Assembly (NCBI GenBank): GCA_016278505.1
Contig: JADQBQ010000001.1
Coordinates: 248,001 to 312,000 of the forward strand
DNA from: Clostridiales bacterium
GTDB taxonomy: Bacteria; Bacillota; Desulfotomaculia; Desulfotomaculales; VENG01
Direction: 5' to 3'
DNA length: 64,000 nucleotides
The notes beneath the pieces were generated by a model. The model did not search any database. It saw only the letters and a program-made list of their open reading frames with translations, and was not told the DNA's origin. Positions 27,579 to 37,403 of this stretch are shown here, one piece after another (the stretch's first letter is position 1; each line of letters opens with the position of its first letter). The translations under genes were made by a program, and so were the position numbers.

Positions 27579-28091
27579 CTAGTGAGTTACTTTAGCTTTT
27601 TTGTGAGTTTTTATATAACCATAGAGGATGGACGGAATATCTGCGGGACTAAGCCTTTCGTAGACATCGTCATTTATGGTCATAACGGGAGCCAGCCCGC
27701 ATGCCCCTATACACCTGGAAGCATTTAATGTAAATAACTTATCCATTGAGGTTTCCCCTACCCCTATCTGTATTTCCTCTTTAACAGCATCCAAAATTTC
27801 TTGTGCACCCTTTACGTAGCAGGCGGTCCCCATACAAACTCGTATGGTATATTTACCCCGGGGTTCCTGTGAGAATAGGGAATAAAAACTTACTACACCG
27901 TTTACAGTGGATATTGGGATACCCACTTCTTGTGATATGTAAGCTTGCACCTTGGGCGGTAGGTAACCGAATACTTCCTGTGATTTCTGTAAAATCCTGA
28001 TCAGCATTCCTTCTTGTGCTTTATACCTGTTAATAATTTGGTCTAGTTTATGAAAATTTTCTGCTTCGGTTTTTTCTATACGAATGCCCAT
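27579..28091 (-). CDS. hydC: NuoE-like [2Fe-2S] subunit of the trimeric hydrogenase
   Basis: 170 residues, thioredoxin-like ferredoxin fold with cluster ligands in CMGTACYVKG and CIGACG. First gene of the operon hydC-hydB-hydA. Relays electrons between HydB flavin and the other clusters. ATG start; the 145-base region upstream has no strongly recognisable promoter. Confidence 0.95.
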   Translation of the reverse strand: MGIRIEKTEAENFHKLDQIINRYKAQEGMLIRILQKSQEVFGYLPPKVQAYISQEVGIPISTVNGVVSFYSLFSQEPRGKYTIRVCMGTACYVKGAQEILDAVKEEIQIGVGETSMDKLFTLNASRCIGACGLAPVMTINDDVYERLSPADIPSILYGYIKTHKKAKVTH

Positions 28092-28198
28092 ATAAAGTGC
28101 TCACCACTTCCTTTGTAACCCATTTAATAAATTTACTTATTTAGTATTTACAGGGATAAAATGAATATACATACAGGTGGGAGTAAAGGTGGGTATTA

Positions 28199-28233
28199 AA
28201 AAAGCCCCCGCCTAAAGGCGGAGGCTTTTTTGG
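28199..28233 (-). terminator. Terminator after trkH
   Basis: AAGCCCCCGCCT pairs with AGGCGGAGGCTT (one mismatch) around a 3-base loop with A and T tracts on the two sides. Directly past the trkH stop on the minus strand. Confidence 0.85.
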
Positions 28234-28236
28234 TTT

Positions 28237-29679
28237 TTATCGCCAGAATCTTAGATTGAAAACTACCAGCACCGTATACAGTTCAAGACGTCCCAAGAGC
28301 ATGCAGAAAGCCAGAAGCAGTTTTCCTGCTGCCGGAACTTCCGCAAAGTTTGACGCCGGGCCCACCGTGCCTAGTCCCGGTCCTATATTTCCGAGGGAAG
28401 ATATTACGGCAGAAAAGGCGCTGATCAGGTCCATGCCCATAAAGGTCAATGCGATTATACTAAAAGCTTGTAAGCCTAAAAGGATAAAAAAGAATGTCTG
28501 TACGCTTTCCACGATGTGATCGTTAACTACGTGCTTTCCTAAACGCACAGGAATAACGGCCTGTGGGTGGATAAGCTTTGTTATTTGCCGTGAGACGCTT
28601 TTGGCCAGTATATATAGGCGGGCTTGTTTCATCCCACCGGCCGTGGAGCCTGCACAGCCCCCGACGAACATCAACCCCAGCAAGATACCTTTGCTGAAGG
28701 CCGGCCACTGGTTAAAATCAGCAGTGGCATACCCTGTGGTTGTCATTATAGAGACCACCTGGAAAGCAGATTCCCTGAGTGCAGTGCCGGGAGAATAATC
28801 CATTATGTAGATTAGATTGAAAACCATAAATATAGTTGCAGTTAAAGCTATCACGATGTAAAGACGTGTTTCCCGATCATCCCGCAAGGGCTTAAAATTA
28901 CGTCTTAAAGCATGGAAGTGTAGGGCAAAGTTTATTCCCGCTATAAACATAAAAAAGATAATAATTATTTCTACTAAAGGGTTGTTATAAGCACCTATAC
29001 TGGCATTCTGGTTGGAAAAACCGCCGGTTGCCACGGTGGAAAAAGTATGAATAAAAGAGTCAAACCATGAAAGCCCTGCCGCCTTCAAACTAAAAAGAGC
29101 CGCTATAGATATAATTAAATATACTTTATAAAGTTGTCTTGAAGTTTTTACAACTCCTGGAACAACTTTATCTTTAGTGGGACCTGGAACTTCCGCCCTG
29201 AATAGTTTCATGCCGGCAATTTTTAATGAAGGGATGAGGGCCAAGGTGAGTACAATAATGCCCATGCCACCCATCCACTGGGTAAGGCTGCGCCAAAACA
29301 AAATGCCGTGAGGTAAGCTTTCCACATCTGCAATCACAGATGCTCCAGTGGTTGTAAAACCGGACATGGTTTCAAAAAAGGCATCCACAAAGCTGGGCAC
29401 CGACCCTGAGATTAGAAAGGGAACGGCGCCAAATAAAGCCAGCATTAGCCAGCTTAAAGTAGCTATTACAAAGCCTTCTTTATAGCCTACGTCCCTTGTA
29501 TCTACAGACCTTTTTACAAGTATGAGGCCAAGTGTACTAATAATGGCTATACTGATCAGAAAGGCTACCTTGTCTTGTTCACCGTAATAAAGTGAAATAA
29601 CTAGTGACGGTACCATGGCACCTGCTTCACATAGAAGTACCAGTCCCAAAGTTCTCATAATCAGATGTTTGTTCAAGGG
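28237..29679 (-). CDS. trkH: Potassium uptake channel subunit TrkH/KtrB
   Basis: About 480 residues, polytopic membrane protein with four repeated pore regions (TTTGASV, STVATGGFS, STTTGYA-like MTTTGYATAD, SSLGNIGPG), forming the K+ selectivity filter. TTG 29679 with GGAGGG eight bases upstream is preferred over TTG 29709. It overlaps the trkA 3' end by about 50 bases, so the two are translationally linked. Confidence 0.93.
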   Translation of the reverse strand, partial: PLNKHLIMRTLGLVLLCEAGAMVPSLVISLYYGEQDKVAFLISIAIISTLGLILVKRSVDTRDVGYKEGFVIATLSWLMLALFGAVPFLISGSVPSFVDAFFETMSGFTTTGASVIADVESLPHGILFWRSLTQWMGGMGIIVLTLALIPSLKIAGMKLFRAEVPGPTKDKVVPGVVKTSRQLYKVYLIISIAALFSLKAAGLSWFDSFIHTFSTVATGGFSNQNASIGAYNNPLVEIIIIFFMFIAGINFALHFHALRRNFKPLRDDRETRLYIVIALTATIFMVFNLIYIMDYSPGTALRESAFQVVSIMTTTGYATADFNQWPAFSKGILLGLMFVGGCAGSTAGGMKQARLYILAKSVSRQITKLIHPQAVIPVRLGKHVVNDHIVESVQTFFFILLGLQAFSIIALTFMGMDLISAFSAVISSLGNIGPGLGTVGPASNFAEVPAAGKLLLAFCMLLGRLELYTVLVVFNLRFWR

Positions 29680-31027
29680 GGATTCCCTCCAGGCCACAAA
29701 GGTTTTCAATTGCTGTCAAGTTATGATCCGCTGTAAATATAACCAGCCGGTCCCCCTCTAAAACCACATCTTCACCATGGGGGATAATTGTTTTACCGTT
29801 TCGGATAATAGCCCCGATTAAAGTCCTTTTGGGCAAATAAGCTTTCTTGAGGTGCTTTCCGGCAATCTTACTATCTGGCTGGACCATCACTTCCACAACT
29901 TCGGCCTGTTCATTAAGAAGAAGAACCAGTGACAGTAATCTGCCCCCACGTATGAAACGTAATATCTCCCCTACAGTGATTAAACGCGGGCTGATAGCGG
30001 AGTCAACTCCCAGCCGCTCTACCAACGGGGCATAACCGGGACGGCTTACTTTAGCAATAACCCTTTTTGCACCCATTTGCTTGGCCAGCAGGGATAACAA
30101 TAGGTTCTCTTCGTCCAGCCCGGTTACGGATACAAAAGCATCAGTTTCCCTTATGCCTTCTTTTTTCAGTAGCTCTAAGTCTGAGCCGTCAGCATTGATA
30201 ATCAGTGCCGCGGGAAGTCGTTCTGCCAGCTCACGACATTTATCCGGGTTTTTTTCAATTATTTTAACCTTCATATTCCTGGAACACAGTCTTTCTGCCA
30301 GGTAATAACCAATGCGGCCCCCACCTAAAATTAAAACCTTGTGTATCTTTTGTTTTTTCTTCTTGTTGGTGGTTATACATAAAGACCTAACACTGGCAGG
30401 GAGGCCCAATATATAAAGTATATCGCCCGGCCGGATGGTGTCTTCACCCCCTGGAATGATCATATCTCCGTTGCGGGATATGGCTACTATCAAGCAAGAC
30501 GGGGGGATTTCTAAGTCCTTTAGCTTCTTATGGGCGAAGGTAGTCATGTTTTCGTCCACTGTTAAGTCCAGCAGTTGCACCTTACCTCGGGCGATGGGTT
30601 CAACGTGTACAGGGAGAGCAATGCTCAGAAGTCTGTTTATTTCCTCTGCCGCCGCCCATTCCGGGTTAATGACCAGATCCACTCCCAAGTCTTCCTTGGA
30701 GATTACTAATTCCCGGTGGTATTCCGGGTCCCTTATGCGGGCTATGGTACGGGGAATTCCAACACGTTTAGCCGTCATGCAGGCAATCATGTTTACCTCG
30801 TCACTACCGGTAACTGCCACCAGTAATTCACTGTCTGCAACCGTTGGTGATTTAAGTACAGTGGAGGCCGGGCCGTTACCTTTTAAGGTTATACAGTCAA
30901 ACTTTTCATCTACTCTTTCCAGACGGGATTGGCAACGGTCAATAACGACAATGTCATGGCCCTCGTCGTTAAGCCTGCCGGCTATTTCAAAACCAACCTT
31001 GCCTGCACCAATTATGGCTACCTTCAT
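29627..31027 (-). CDS. trkA: Trk system NAD-binding gating subunit TrkA
   Basis: 466 residues with two tandem RCK units, each a Rossmann TrkA_N domain (MKVAIIGAGKVGFEIA and KVLILGGGRIGYYLAE) followed by a TrkA_C domain (about 135-220 and 365-455). Binds nucleotides and gates TrkH. ATG start with GGGGTGA upstream. Cytoplasmic face of the membrane. Confidence 0.95.
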   Translation of the reverse strand: MKVAIIGAGKVGFEIAGRLNDEGHDIVVIDRCQSRLERVDEKFDCITLKGNGPASTVLKSPTVADSELLVAVTGSDEVNMIACMTAKRVGIPRTIARIRDPEYHRELVISKEDLGVDLVINPEWAAAEEINRLLSIALPVHVEPIARGKVQLLDLTVDENMTTFAHKKLKDLEIPPSCLIVAISRNGDMIIPGGEDTIRPGDILYILGLPASVRSLCITTNKKKKQKIHKVLILGGGRIGYYLAERLCSRNMKVKIIEKNPDKCRELAERLPAALIINADGSDLELLKKEGIRETDAFVSVTGLDEENLLLSLLAKQMGAKRVIAKVSRPGYAPLVERLGVDSAISPRLITVGEILRFIRGGRLLSLVLLLNEQAEVVEVMVQPDSKIAGKHLKKAYLPKRTLIGAIIRNGKTIIPHGEDVVLEGDRLVIFTADHNLTAIENLCGLEGIPLEQTSDYENFGTGTSM

Positions 31028-31191
31028 GATGATTTCACCCCGAATTTTTAACGATAATGTATAAGTATACGCGAGAAAAAGGCTTATTGCAATGCTTGTC
31101 CCTTGTTTTAACTAATTACTTATGTTAACGCTTAGCAGTACTCCGGCATACAATAAGGTAAAGTCTACCTTGGAGAAGGGAGGAGAACAGC

Positions 31192-32292
31192 GTGGCAACT
31201 TATGTAGTAAAAGCAGGTGACACTTTATTTGAAATAGCCCAGCGTTTCAATACCACAGTAGAAAGGCTTGTGGACTTAAATAATCTGGCAAACCCTAACC
31301 GTATCACCGTAGGACAGGTGCTGGTTGTAAACGGGGAGGGTAACGATTCTGATACACCCGGCCCCACGCCTATCCCGGGGCAGCCTTATAATACTGCTTA
31401 TTTCGACGGGCTGCTTTACACTATCAGTACTGACCAGCGTACCTACCAGAGGGGACGGGAAAGTGTCAAAATTACGTTTATTAAATGTAATGTAAGTTCC
31501 AGTACTATAACCCTGCGCTATAATACCGGCCAAAGAGTGGATTTTGTAGCGCTGCGTGACGGCAGAGAAGTGTGGCGCTGGTCCGATGATCAATTCTTCA
31601 CCCAGGCCACCGGTGCAGTCACATTGAGACCGGGTGAGTGTGAGACATATACCGCAACTTGGGACCTGCGAAATAAACAGGGAAATTACGTGGCCATAGA
31701 CAATTTTCAAATCAGGGGCTATAATGTGGCCCGTAATTTTAGAGATAAGTTTGTCTCCACCACTATTCGTGTGACACGGCAGGAGCGCCCCGGGCCTGGA
31801 GATGAGTGTCCGGAGGGAAATCTATTGGATGACCCCGGTATTGAGCGCTGGAGAAATTCTAATACGCCCATTGTATGGAACGGAGAAAACCTTTATAGAA
31901 CAACTATTTCACGTTCCGGTCAATACGCCGGTGAACTGGGCGCCACTCACAATCAGCCTGCTGTATTGTCCCAGATTGCAGATATTACTTCCGGGCGTCT
32001 TTACCGGGTTACCTTTTGGGCTCGTGAGAACGTTCAGCCGGGGCGAACAGCAGATTACACCTTGGAAGCTGAAATCAGGCTCTATAATGAGCGGGGTGGT
32101 TTTGTTAGTAGGGTTGACCCTGTCTTCCGCCCGCAGTCAATTCCTAACAATCGCTATCAACAATATTCCTTTACCACCGGGGTTATCCCCGCAGGAGTAG
32201 AGCGAGGGGATTTGCGATTCGTGTTTAGACCCAGATCCAACAATGATAATACTGTAAAAATTGATGATGTTATATTTGAGTGCGTGCGCTAA
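31192..32292 (+). CDS. LysM plus BsuPI-like domain protein, probably spore- or wall-associated
   Basis: 366 residues without a signal peptide. LysM at 1-48 (YVVKAGDTLFEIAQRFN), a Pro/Gly linker, an immunoglobulin-like BsuPI (intracellular protease inhibitor) domain (about 68-195), and a C-terminal beta-sandwich resembling a carbohydrate-binding module (about 205-366, WRNSNTPIVWNGENLYR). LysM binds GlcNAc polymers such as spore cortex. Absence of a signal peptide suggests deposition from the mother cell, which is inference. GTG start behind GGGAGGAG. Confidence 0.8.
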   Translation: MATYVVKAGDTLFEIAQRFNTTVERLVDLNNLANPNRITVGQVLVVNGEGNDSDTPGPTPIPGQPYNTAYFDGLLYTISTDQRTYQRGRESVKITFIKCNVSSSTITLRYNTGQRVDFVALRDGREVWRWSDDQFFTQATGAVTLRPGECETYTATWDLRNKQGNYVAIDNFQIRGYNVARNFRDKFVSTTIRVTRQERPGPGDECPEGNLLDDPGIERWRNSNTPIVWNGENLYRTTISRSGQYAGELGATHNQPAVLSQIADITSGRLYRVTFWARENVQPGRTADYTLEAEIRLYNERGGFVSRVDPVFRPQSIPNNRYQQYSFTTGVIPAGVERGDLRFVFRPRSNNDNTVKIDDVIFECVR

Positions 32293-32303
32293 AAAGGGAA
32301 AAA

Positions 32304-32332
32304 ATTTGGGGAGGATTTATTCCTCCCCAAAT
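32304..32332. terminator. Bidirectional hairpin between converging genes
   Basis: ATTTGGGGAGGA (32304-32315) pairs perfectly with TCCTCCCCAAAT (32321-32332) around five bases. Little T run on either side. Confidence 0.75.
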
Positions 32333-32335
32333 CTA

Positions 32336-32566
32336 TTAAAGCCCGCAACTCCCGCAGTTTGATGAACTACAGGACCCGCATCCTGAAGATGCCCCGCCGG
32401 AATTCTCTTCTTCTTTAGAGGCTTTAGCCCTAAAGGCGGACATGACCCTCTTAGGATTGCCGGATTCACATTCCGGGCAGTTTAAATTTTTTCCGTCTTC
32501 ACCCATTGAACACAACTTTTCAAAACGGTGTTCGCACTTTTGACAACGGAATTCATAGATGGGCAC
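32336..32566 (-). CDS. FmdB family zinc-ribbon protein
   Basis: 76 residues. N-terminal zinc ribbon (MPIYEFRCQKCEHRFEKL, then LNCPECES), and a Gly/Ser/Cys-rich tail (CGSCSSSNCGSCGL). Family members are putative regulators or metal-binding accessory proteins. The GTG at 32566 follows GGAGTGA and gives the canonical MPIYEF start; the ATG at 32584 is part of an open frame only. Confidence 0.88.
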   Translation of the reverse strand: MPIYEFRCQKCEHRFEKLCSMGEDGKNLNCPECESGNPKRVMSAFRAKASKEEENSGGASSGCGSCSSSNCGSCGL

Positions 32567-32732
32567 GGGAATCACTCCTTTCATACATTTATAGATTATT
32601 GCGTAGGTACGGGTATGTCAAGGGAAACAGGGTACTTTTTGCTCCCGTCAGGAAGGGAAACAGGTCAATGAAAGGGAAGTAGGTTTTAGGAGCTGTAGTT
32701 GCAATTAAGACTAATAAAAGGGGGCATAATTT

Positions 32733-34289
32733 TTGAAACTTTCATTTTTGGGTGCAGCCCAGACAGTTACCGGATCCAGCCACCTGATAGAAGTAGGTGG
32801 GACCAGAATCATGATTGACTGCGGCATGTTCCAAGGCCCGCGCACAATCAGAGAGCGCAACTATCACAACTTTCCGGTTGAGCCGGAAAGTGTTGACATT
32901 TTACTTTTAACTCACGCTCACATTGACCACACTGGTCTTGTCCCCAAATTCTTTAAGCAGGGCTTTCGGGGCAGGGTAATCGCCACGGCAGCTACGGTTG
33001 ATCTGTGTGAGGTAATGCTGCCGGACAGCGGTCATATACAGGAAATGGAGGTTGAGCGCAAAAATCGTAAGTCGAGAAGGGCCAATCGTAAAACTGTTGA
33101 GCCCATCTATACTGCGGAGGATGCCCGTCGTTACGTTCAGGAATTCGAACGGGTTCCTTATGATCAGCTCATAGAATTAGACAAGCATGTGACAGCTCGT
33201 TTTCTGGATGCCGGTCACATATTAGGGTCATCTATAGTGGAAGTAATAGTAAAAGAAAACGGAATAGGGAAAAAGCTTGTTTTTACCGGGGATATAGGTG
33301 GAGCCGGTAAACCATATGTTAATAATCCAACGGTCGTGACCGAAGCTGATTATGTGATCATGGAAAGTACTTATGGTAACCGTTTTCATAGGGATAAAGA
33401 TAACAGGGTAAATAGATTGAAAGAGGTAATTGAAGAGACTTATCATAAAGGTGGAAATCTCGTTATCCCTGCCTTTGCTGTCGAACGGACCCAGGATTTA
33501 CTTTATGACATCAATGCTTTATATATTGCCGGTGAAATTCCTTCTATGGACGTGTATATTGACAGCCCCATGGCAGTGGCGGCCACGGAGGTATTTAAAA
33601 GGCACCCGGAGTGTTTTGATACCGAGACAAAATCAATGGTAGCGGGCGGAAACGATCCGCTCACTATGCCGCTGCTGCGCTTTTCGCGTACTACAGATGA
33701 GTCCAGGGCCTTAAATAAAGTAAAGGGCGGGGCGATAATTCTATCGGCCAGCGGCATGTGCGATGCGGGAAGGATAAAACACCATCTAAAACACAATTTA
33801 TGGCGGCCTGAGTGTACAGTGCTCTTTGTAGGTTATCAGGCACCCGGGACTAAGGGCCAGCGCCTTTTAAGCGGTGTAAGCGCTATAAATATACATGGGG
33901 AGGAAGTAGCGGTTAAGGCTGATATACGTAATATAGACGGTTATTCTTCTCATGCCGACCAAAATGGCCTTTTGGAATGGCTGGGGAGGTTCGATAGCAA
34001 ACCGGAACAGGTTTTCCTAGTGCATGGTGCGCCTGATGCACTAGAGGAGTTGGAAAAACAAGTTGCCGCAAAACTTGAATATAATGTTTATGTTCCCGAC
34101 TGGAAAGAAAGTATGAACCTTACCGCGGGGATGGAGACAGGGGCAGAAGATGTTATGGAATCCTATGCTGCCATATCTCCGAAATTACAAAAGTTCTTTT
34201 CTGCTGACTCCGACGTAAAAGTGCATACACAAGTGCTGAAGAGGTTAAAAGAAGTGGAGCAGCTTTTAGATAAAGCCGGTGTAAAATAA
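32733..34289 (+). CDS. Metallo-beta-lactamase/beta-CASP RNA-processing nuclease
   Basis: 518 residues. MBL core with TVTGSSHLIE, THAHIDHTG zinc ligands, beta-CASP motifs MESTYGNR, ASGMCDAGRIKHHL and LVHGAPDALEE, and a short C-terminal extension. Family members cut or degrade RNA (CPSF/YsgC-like group). TTG start behind AAGGGGG. Alone on the strand before pgeF. Confidence 0.9.
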   Translation: MKLSFLGAAQTVTGSSHLIEVGGTRIMIDCGMFQGPRTIRERNYHNFPVEPESVDILLLTHAHIDHTGLVPKFFKQGFRGRVIATAATVDLCEVMLPDSGHIQEMEVERKNRKSRRANRKTVEPIYTAEDARRYVQEFERVPYDQLIELDKHVTARFLDAGHILGSSIVEVIVKENGIGKKLVFTGDIGGAGKPYVNNPTVVTEADYVIMESTYGNRFHRDKDNRVNRLKEVIEETYHKGGNLVIPAFAVERTQDLLYDINALYIAGEIPSMDVYIDSPMAVAATEVFKRHPECFDTETKSMVAGGNDPLTMPLLRFSRTTDESRALNKVKGGAIILSASGMCDAGRIKHHLKHNLWRPECTVLFVGYQAPGTKGQRLLSGVSAINIHGEEVAVKADIRNIDGYSSHADQNGLLEWLGRFDSKPEQVFLVHGAPDALEELEKQVAAKLEYNVYVPDWKESMNLTAGMETGAEDVMESYAAISPKLQKFFSADSDVKVHTQVLKRLKEVEQLLDKAGVK

Positions 34290-34340
34290 ATTGTGCTTAA
34301 TATCAAGTTTTAAGGTCAATGTCAAAGGAAGCCTTATAAT

Positions 34341-35159
34341 ATGAATGCATATGAATTAAGGACATTTAATGGCTTAAAGTTTGTTACCTTTCCCCTTTTT
34401 TCGGCAACGGGTACGGTAAAGCATGGTTTTAGCACCCGTATGGGCGGAATAAGTTCCGTACCCTATGACAGTTTAAATTTGGGCTTGCACGTAGGGGATA
34501 ATTACAAACACGTCATAGCCAACAGGGCCCGGGCGGCCAAAGCTCTGCGAATAACACCTGAGCGCATGGTTGCAGGCTCTCAGGTGCATGGTGATAAGGT
34601 GCATATTGTAACGGGATCACACTTGGGATATGGGGCTAAATCCGATACAGATGCTTTGCCTGGGGTGGACGCACTGGTTACACATCGGCCCGGGGTACCC
34701 TTAGCCAGCTTTTATGCAGATTGTGTTCCTGTATTCATACTTGACCCGGTTAGAAAAGTGGCTGCTTTGGCCCATGCAGGGTGGAAAGGTACAGTACTGC
34801 GTATTGCTGAAAAGACCGTGGAGGTAATGACAGCTACCTTTAATTGTAACCCGCGTGATTGTTTAGCGGCAATTGGGCCATGCATCGGGCAGTGCTGTTA
34901 CGAAGTGGACGCAAAAGTAATCAATGAATTGAAAAATGCTTTTAATTACTGGCAGGGATTTACCGAAAAAAGCGGTAAAGAACGTTGGAAGCTGAACCTG
35001 GGTGCAGCAAACAAAGCGGTGCTGGTGGATGCGGGACTTAAACCAGTCAATGTGATTAATGCTAATTTATGTACTGCGTGCTACGAAAATCTGTTTTTCT
35101 CATACCGGGCCGCCGGAGGCACAACAGGACGTATGGGGGCTATGATGGAGTTAATATGA
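34341..35159 (+). CDS. pgeF: Peptidoglycan editing factor PgeF/YlmD (copper oxidase-like purine phosphorylase family)
   Basis: 272 residues of the YfiH/LACC1 family: HGFSTRMGGIS, GSQVHGDKVH, YADCVPVF, AHAGWKGT, IGPCIGQCCYEV. Members have purine nucleoside phosphorylase or deaminase activity and, in E. coli, prevent mis-incorporation into peptidoglycan. Its place at the head of the ylm cluster matches ylmD in other Firmicutes. Confidence 0.93.
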   Translation: MNAYELRTFNGLKFVTFPLFSATGTVKHGFSTRMGGISSVPYDSLNLGLHVGDNYKHVIANRARAAKALRITPERMVAGSQVHGDKVHIVTGSHLGYGAKSDTDALPGVDALVTHRPGVPLASFYADCVPVFILDPVRKVAALAHAGWKGTVLRIAEKTVEVMTATFNCNPRDCLAAIGPCIGQCCYEVDAKVINELKNAFNYWQGFTEKSGKERWKLNLGAANKAVLVDAGLKPVNVINANLCTACYENLFFSYRAAGGTTGRMGAMMELI

Positions 35160-35193
35160 ATTTACAATAACATATTAAGGGGGGAGTAAAAAA

Positions 35194-35901
35194 CTGACAA
35201 GAATCTTGGTGGTTGACGATGAGAAATCTATTGTAGAATTAATTAAATTTAACCTGGAGCGTGAAGGTTTTGAGGTGCTCACCGCTTATGACGGTAATGA
35301 GGCGCTGGCTGTGGCACGCCAGGAAAAACCTGAGTTAATTATTCTTGATGTCATGCTGCCCGGAATTGACGGGATTAAAGTTTGTCGCTCCTTGTCAAGG
35401 GATACTTCCACCCGGCCTATCCCCATCATTATGCTCAGTGCACGAACAGAGGAACCGGATAAAGTATTAGGCTTGGAAATGGGGGCAGATGATTACATTA
35501 CCAAACCATTTAGCCCTAGGGAATTAATTGCCCGTGTAAAGGCCAGAATACGTCGCTCTCTTTCTATGCAGGAGGAGCTGGAGAATAACAATGAAAAATT
35601 GGTAATCGGTAATGTAGTTATTGATTTTGATTCTTTTGAAGTAACGGTAAACGGGGAAAAAGTAGATTTGACACCCAAGGAATTTGATTTGCTGCGTTTT
35701 TTGGCGGAGAAACCCGGTAAAGTGTTATCACGGGAATTTTTATTGGAGAAGATATGGGGTTACGATTTTGTGGGGGATTCCCGCACTGTAGATGTGCATA
35801 TCAGGCATATACGGCAAAAATTGGAAAGGGCACCCGGTTCACCGAATTTTATCAAAACTGTACGGGGTGTAGGCTATCGTTTCCAGGAGGAATCTAGGTG
35901 A
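35194..35901 (+). CDS. OmpR/PhoP-type response regulator, probable CTG start
   Basis: 235 residues: receiver domain with VVDDEKS, phosphorylatable Asp in LIILDVMLPG, Lys in YITKPFSP, then winged-helix DNA-binding domain (SREFLLEKIWGYDF). The only start that retains the first beta strand (MTRILVVDDEK) is CTG at 35194, seven bases after AAGGGGGGAG. The next start codon, TTG 35206, cuts into strand one. Its stop overlaps the kinase GTG by four bases. Resembles PhoP; the signal is not shown. Confidence 0.93.
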   Translation: MTRILVVDDEKSIVELIKFNLEREGFEVLTAYDGNEALAVARQEKPELIILDVMLPGIDGIKVCRSLSRDTSTRPIPIIMLSARTEEPDKVLGLEMGADDYITKPFSPRELIARVKARIRRSLSMQEELENNNEKLVIGNVVIDFDSFEVTVNGEKVDLTPKEFDLLRFLAEKPGKVLSREFLLEKIWGYDFVGDSRTVDVHIRHIRQKLERAPGSPNFIKTVRGVGYRFQEESR

Positions 35902-37274
35902 GGTTGTCCAAAGCATTTATAGGTATCAGCTGGCGCCCTGTAGCCAGTTATTTCTTCTTAATGGTATTGTTTTTAGGTATTTTGAAGTTATATGCTGTGG
36001 AAAAGATAAGTGTTGTCGGTGCAGCTGCCATTGCCTTTCTTTTCGCCTTTATTTTGGCCTGGGTGTTATTTAAGCGGGTGATAAGTCCTTTGAACGAAAT
36101 TGCAAGGGCCGCGGAGGACATGGCACGCGGCAATTTAAACCGGGAATTAAAAATATATTCCCAAGATGAAATAGGTAATTTAGCACGAAACATAAACGAT
36201 ATGGCGGGAAAGTTAAAAGGAAATATTGCCGAGATATCCAGGGAAAGAAACCGTGCCAATGCCATCTTGAATAGTATGGTCGATGGTGTGATAGCGGTGG
36301 ATAAATCAGGTAGTTTGATTTTAATTAATCCCGTGGTGGAGGAATTACTGCAAACAACGCAGCAATCAGTACAGGGGCAAAAGATTTTGGAGATAATAAG
36401 AAGCCACGAGCTGGAAGAAATTTTTACTATCGCCAGTAATACCCGCAAGTCCGTAACCCGGGAAGTGAAATTGCCGATTCTGGAACCAGGGATCTTTAAG
36501 GTACAGGCTACCCCACTGGAGGGAACCGGTCAGGAAGAGGGCGGGGTCGTAATCATCTTGCGCGATATTACCGAACGCAAGAAATTAGAACAGATGCGTA
36601 CTGATTTTGTTGCCAATGTGTCGCATGAATTACGCACACCACTGACATCCATACATGGTTTTTTGGAAACGCTATTGGACGGGGCCATGGATGATAAGGA
36701 AACAACTAAATATTTTTTGGCATTAATGAGCGGTGAAACCCGCCGGCTGACTAAATTAACTAATGATTTGATGGATCTTTCCAAGATGGAAGAATTGACA
36801 AGCATACAATGGCAGCAAGTTTCTGTACCTACTATAATTGAAAGAGTAATAACTATTTTTCGCACTCCAGCTGAAGAAAAAAAACTGGTTCTGTTTGATG
36901 ATATTATAGGAGATTTGCCACTGGTTAAGAGCGACCCTGATTTACTGGCTCAGGTGTTAATGAATATAGTGGATAACTCCATAAAATTTACTCCTGAAGG
37001 GGGCACAGTCACTCTGCAGGCTGTTGCTGGGGAAAAATACGTAAGGATTAATGTCGTGGATACCGGGCTTGGAATTCCAACCGAAAGCTTGTCACGTATC
37101 TTTGAACGTTTTTACAGGGTTGATAAGTCACGCGCACGTGAGTTGGGCGGAATGGGTTTGGGACTGGCTATTGTAAAGCATGTTGTGAAAGCGTTGCACG
37201 GGCAAATTGAAGTAAATAGCCGAGAAGGCAGGGGTAGCACCTTTAGCCTTTATTTTCCTGTTTATGATAGTTGA
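35898..37274 (+). CDS. PhoR/ResE-type sensor histidine kinase
   Basis: 458 residues: two N-terminal membrane helices with almost no extracellular loop, HAMP (about 60-110), PAS (about 120-225), HisKA with phospho-His in NVSHELRTPLTS, HATPase with NIVDNSIKFTPEGG, DTGLGIP and GMGLGLAIVKH. The short loop suggests sensing in the membrane or through the PAS domain. GTGA overlap with the regulator. Confidence 0.94.
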   Translation: MRLSKAFIGISWRPVASYFFLMVLFLGILKLYAVEKISVVGAAAIAFLFAFILAWVLFKRVISPLNEIARAAEDMARGNLNRELKIYSQDEIGNLARNINDMAGKLKGNIAEISRERNRANAILNSMVDGVIAVDKSGSLILINPVVEELLQTTQQSVQGQKILEIIRSHELEEIFTIASNTRKSVTREVKLPILEPGIFKVQATPLEGTGQEEGGVVIILRDITERKKLEQMRTDFVANVSHELRTPLTSIHGFLETLLDGAMDDKETTKYFLALMSGETRRLTKLTNDLMDLSKMEELTSIQWQQVSVPTIIERVITIFRTPAEEKKLVLFDDIIGDLPLVKSDPDLLAQVLMNIVDNSIKFTPEGGTVTLQAVAGEKYVRINVVDTGLGIPTESLSRIFERFYRVDKSRARELGGMGLGLAIVKHVVKALHGQIEVNSREGRGSTFSLYFPVYDS

Positions 37275-37403
37275 AAGGATTTTTATACTATAGTCGACCA
37301 AAATTATCCTGTAGAGCAGGAATTTCGTATGTTTTATGGTAATTAATTTATAGTGGAAAAAGATCTATATACATTTTGTATAAAGGTGGGGCGGTGAAAG
37401 TTC

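Noticed and set aside
25669-28091. Complex I subunits NuoE/NuoF as part of a respiratory chain
   Set aside because: The catalytic [FeFe] hydrogenase gene follows directly and no other nuo genes are present; hydrogenase is the better reading.
30435-31064. Plus-strand ORF of 209 codons opposite trkA
   Set aside because: Antisense shadow of a clear gene with Ser-rich composition.
35948-36448. Minus-strand ORF of 166 codons opposite the histidine kinase
   Set aside because: Shadow frame; no start signal and composition follows the kinase codons.
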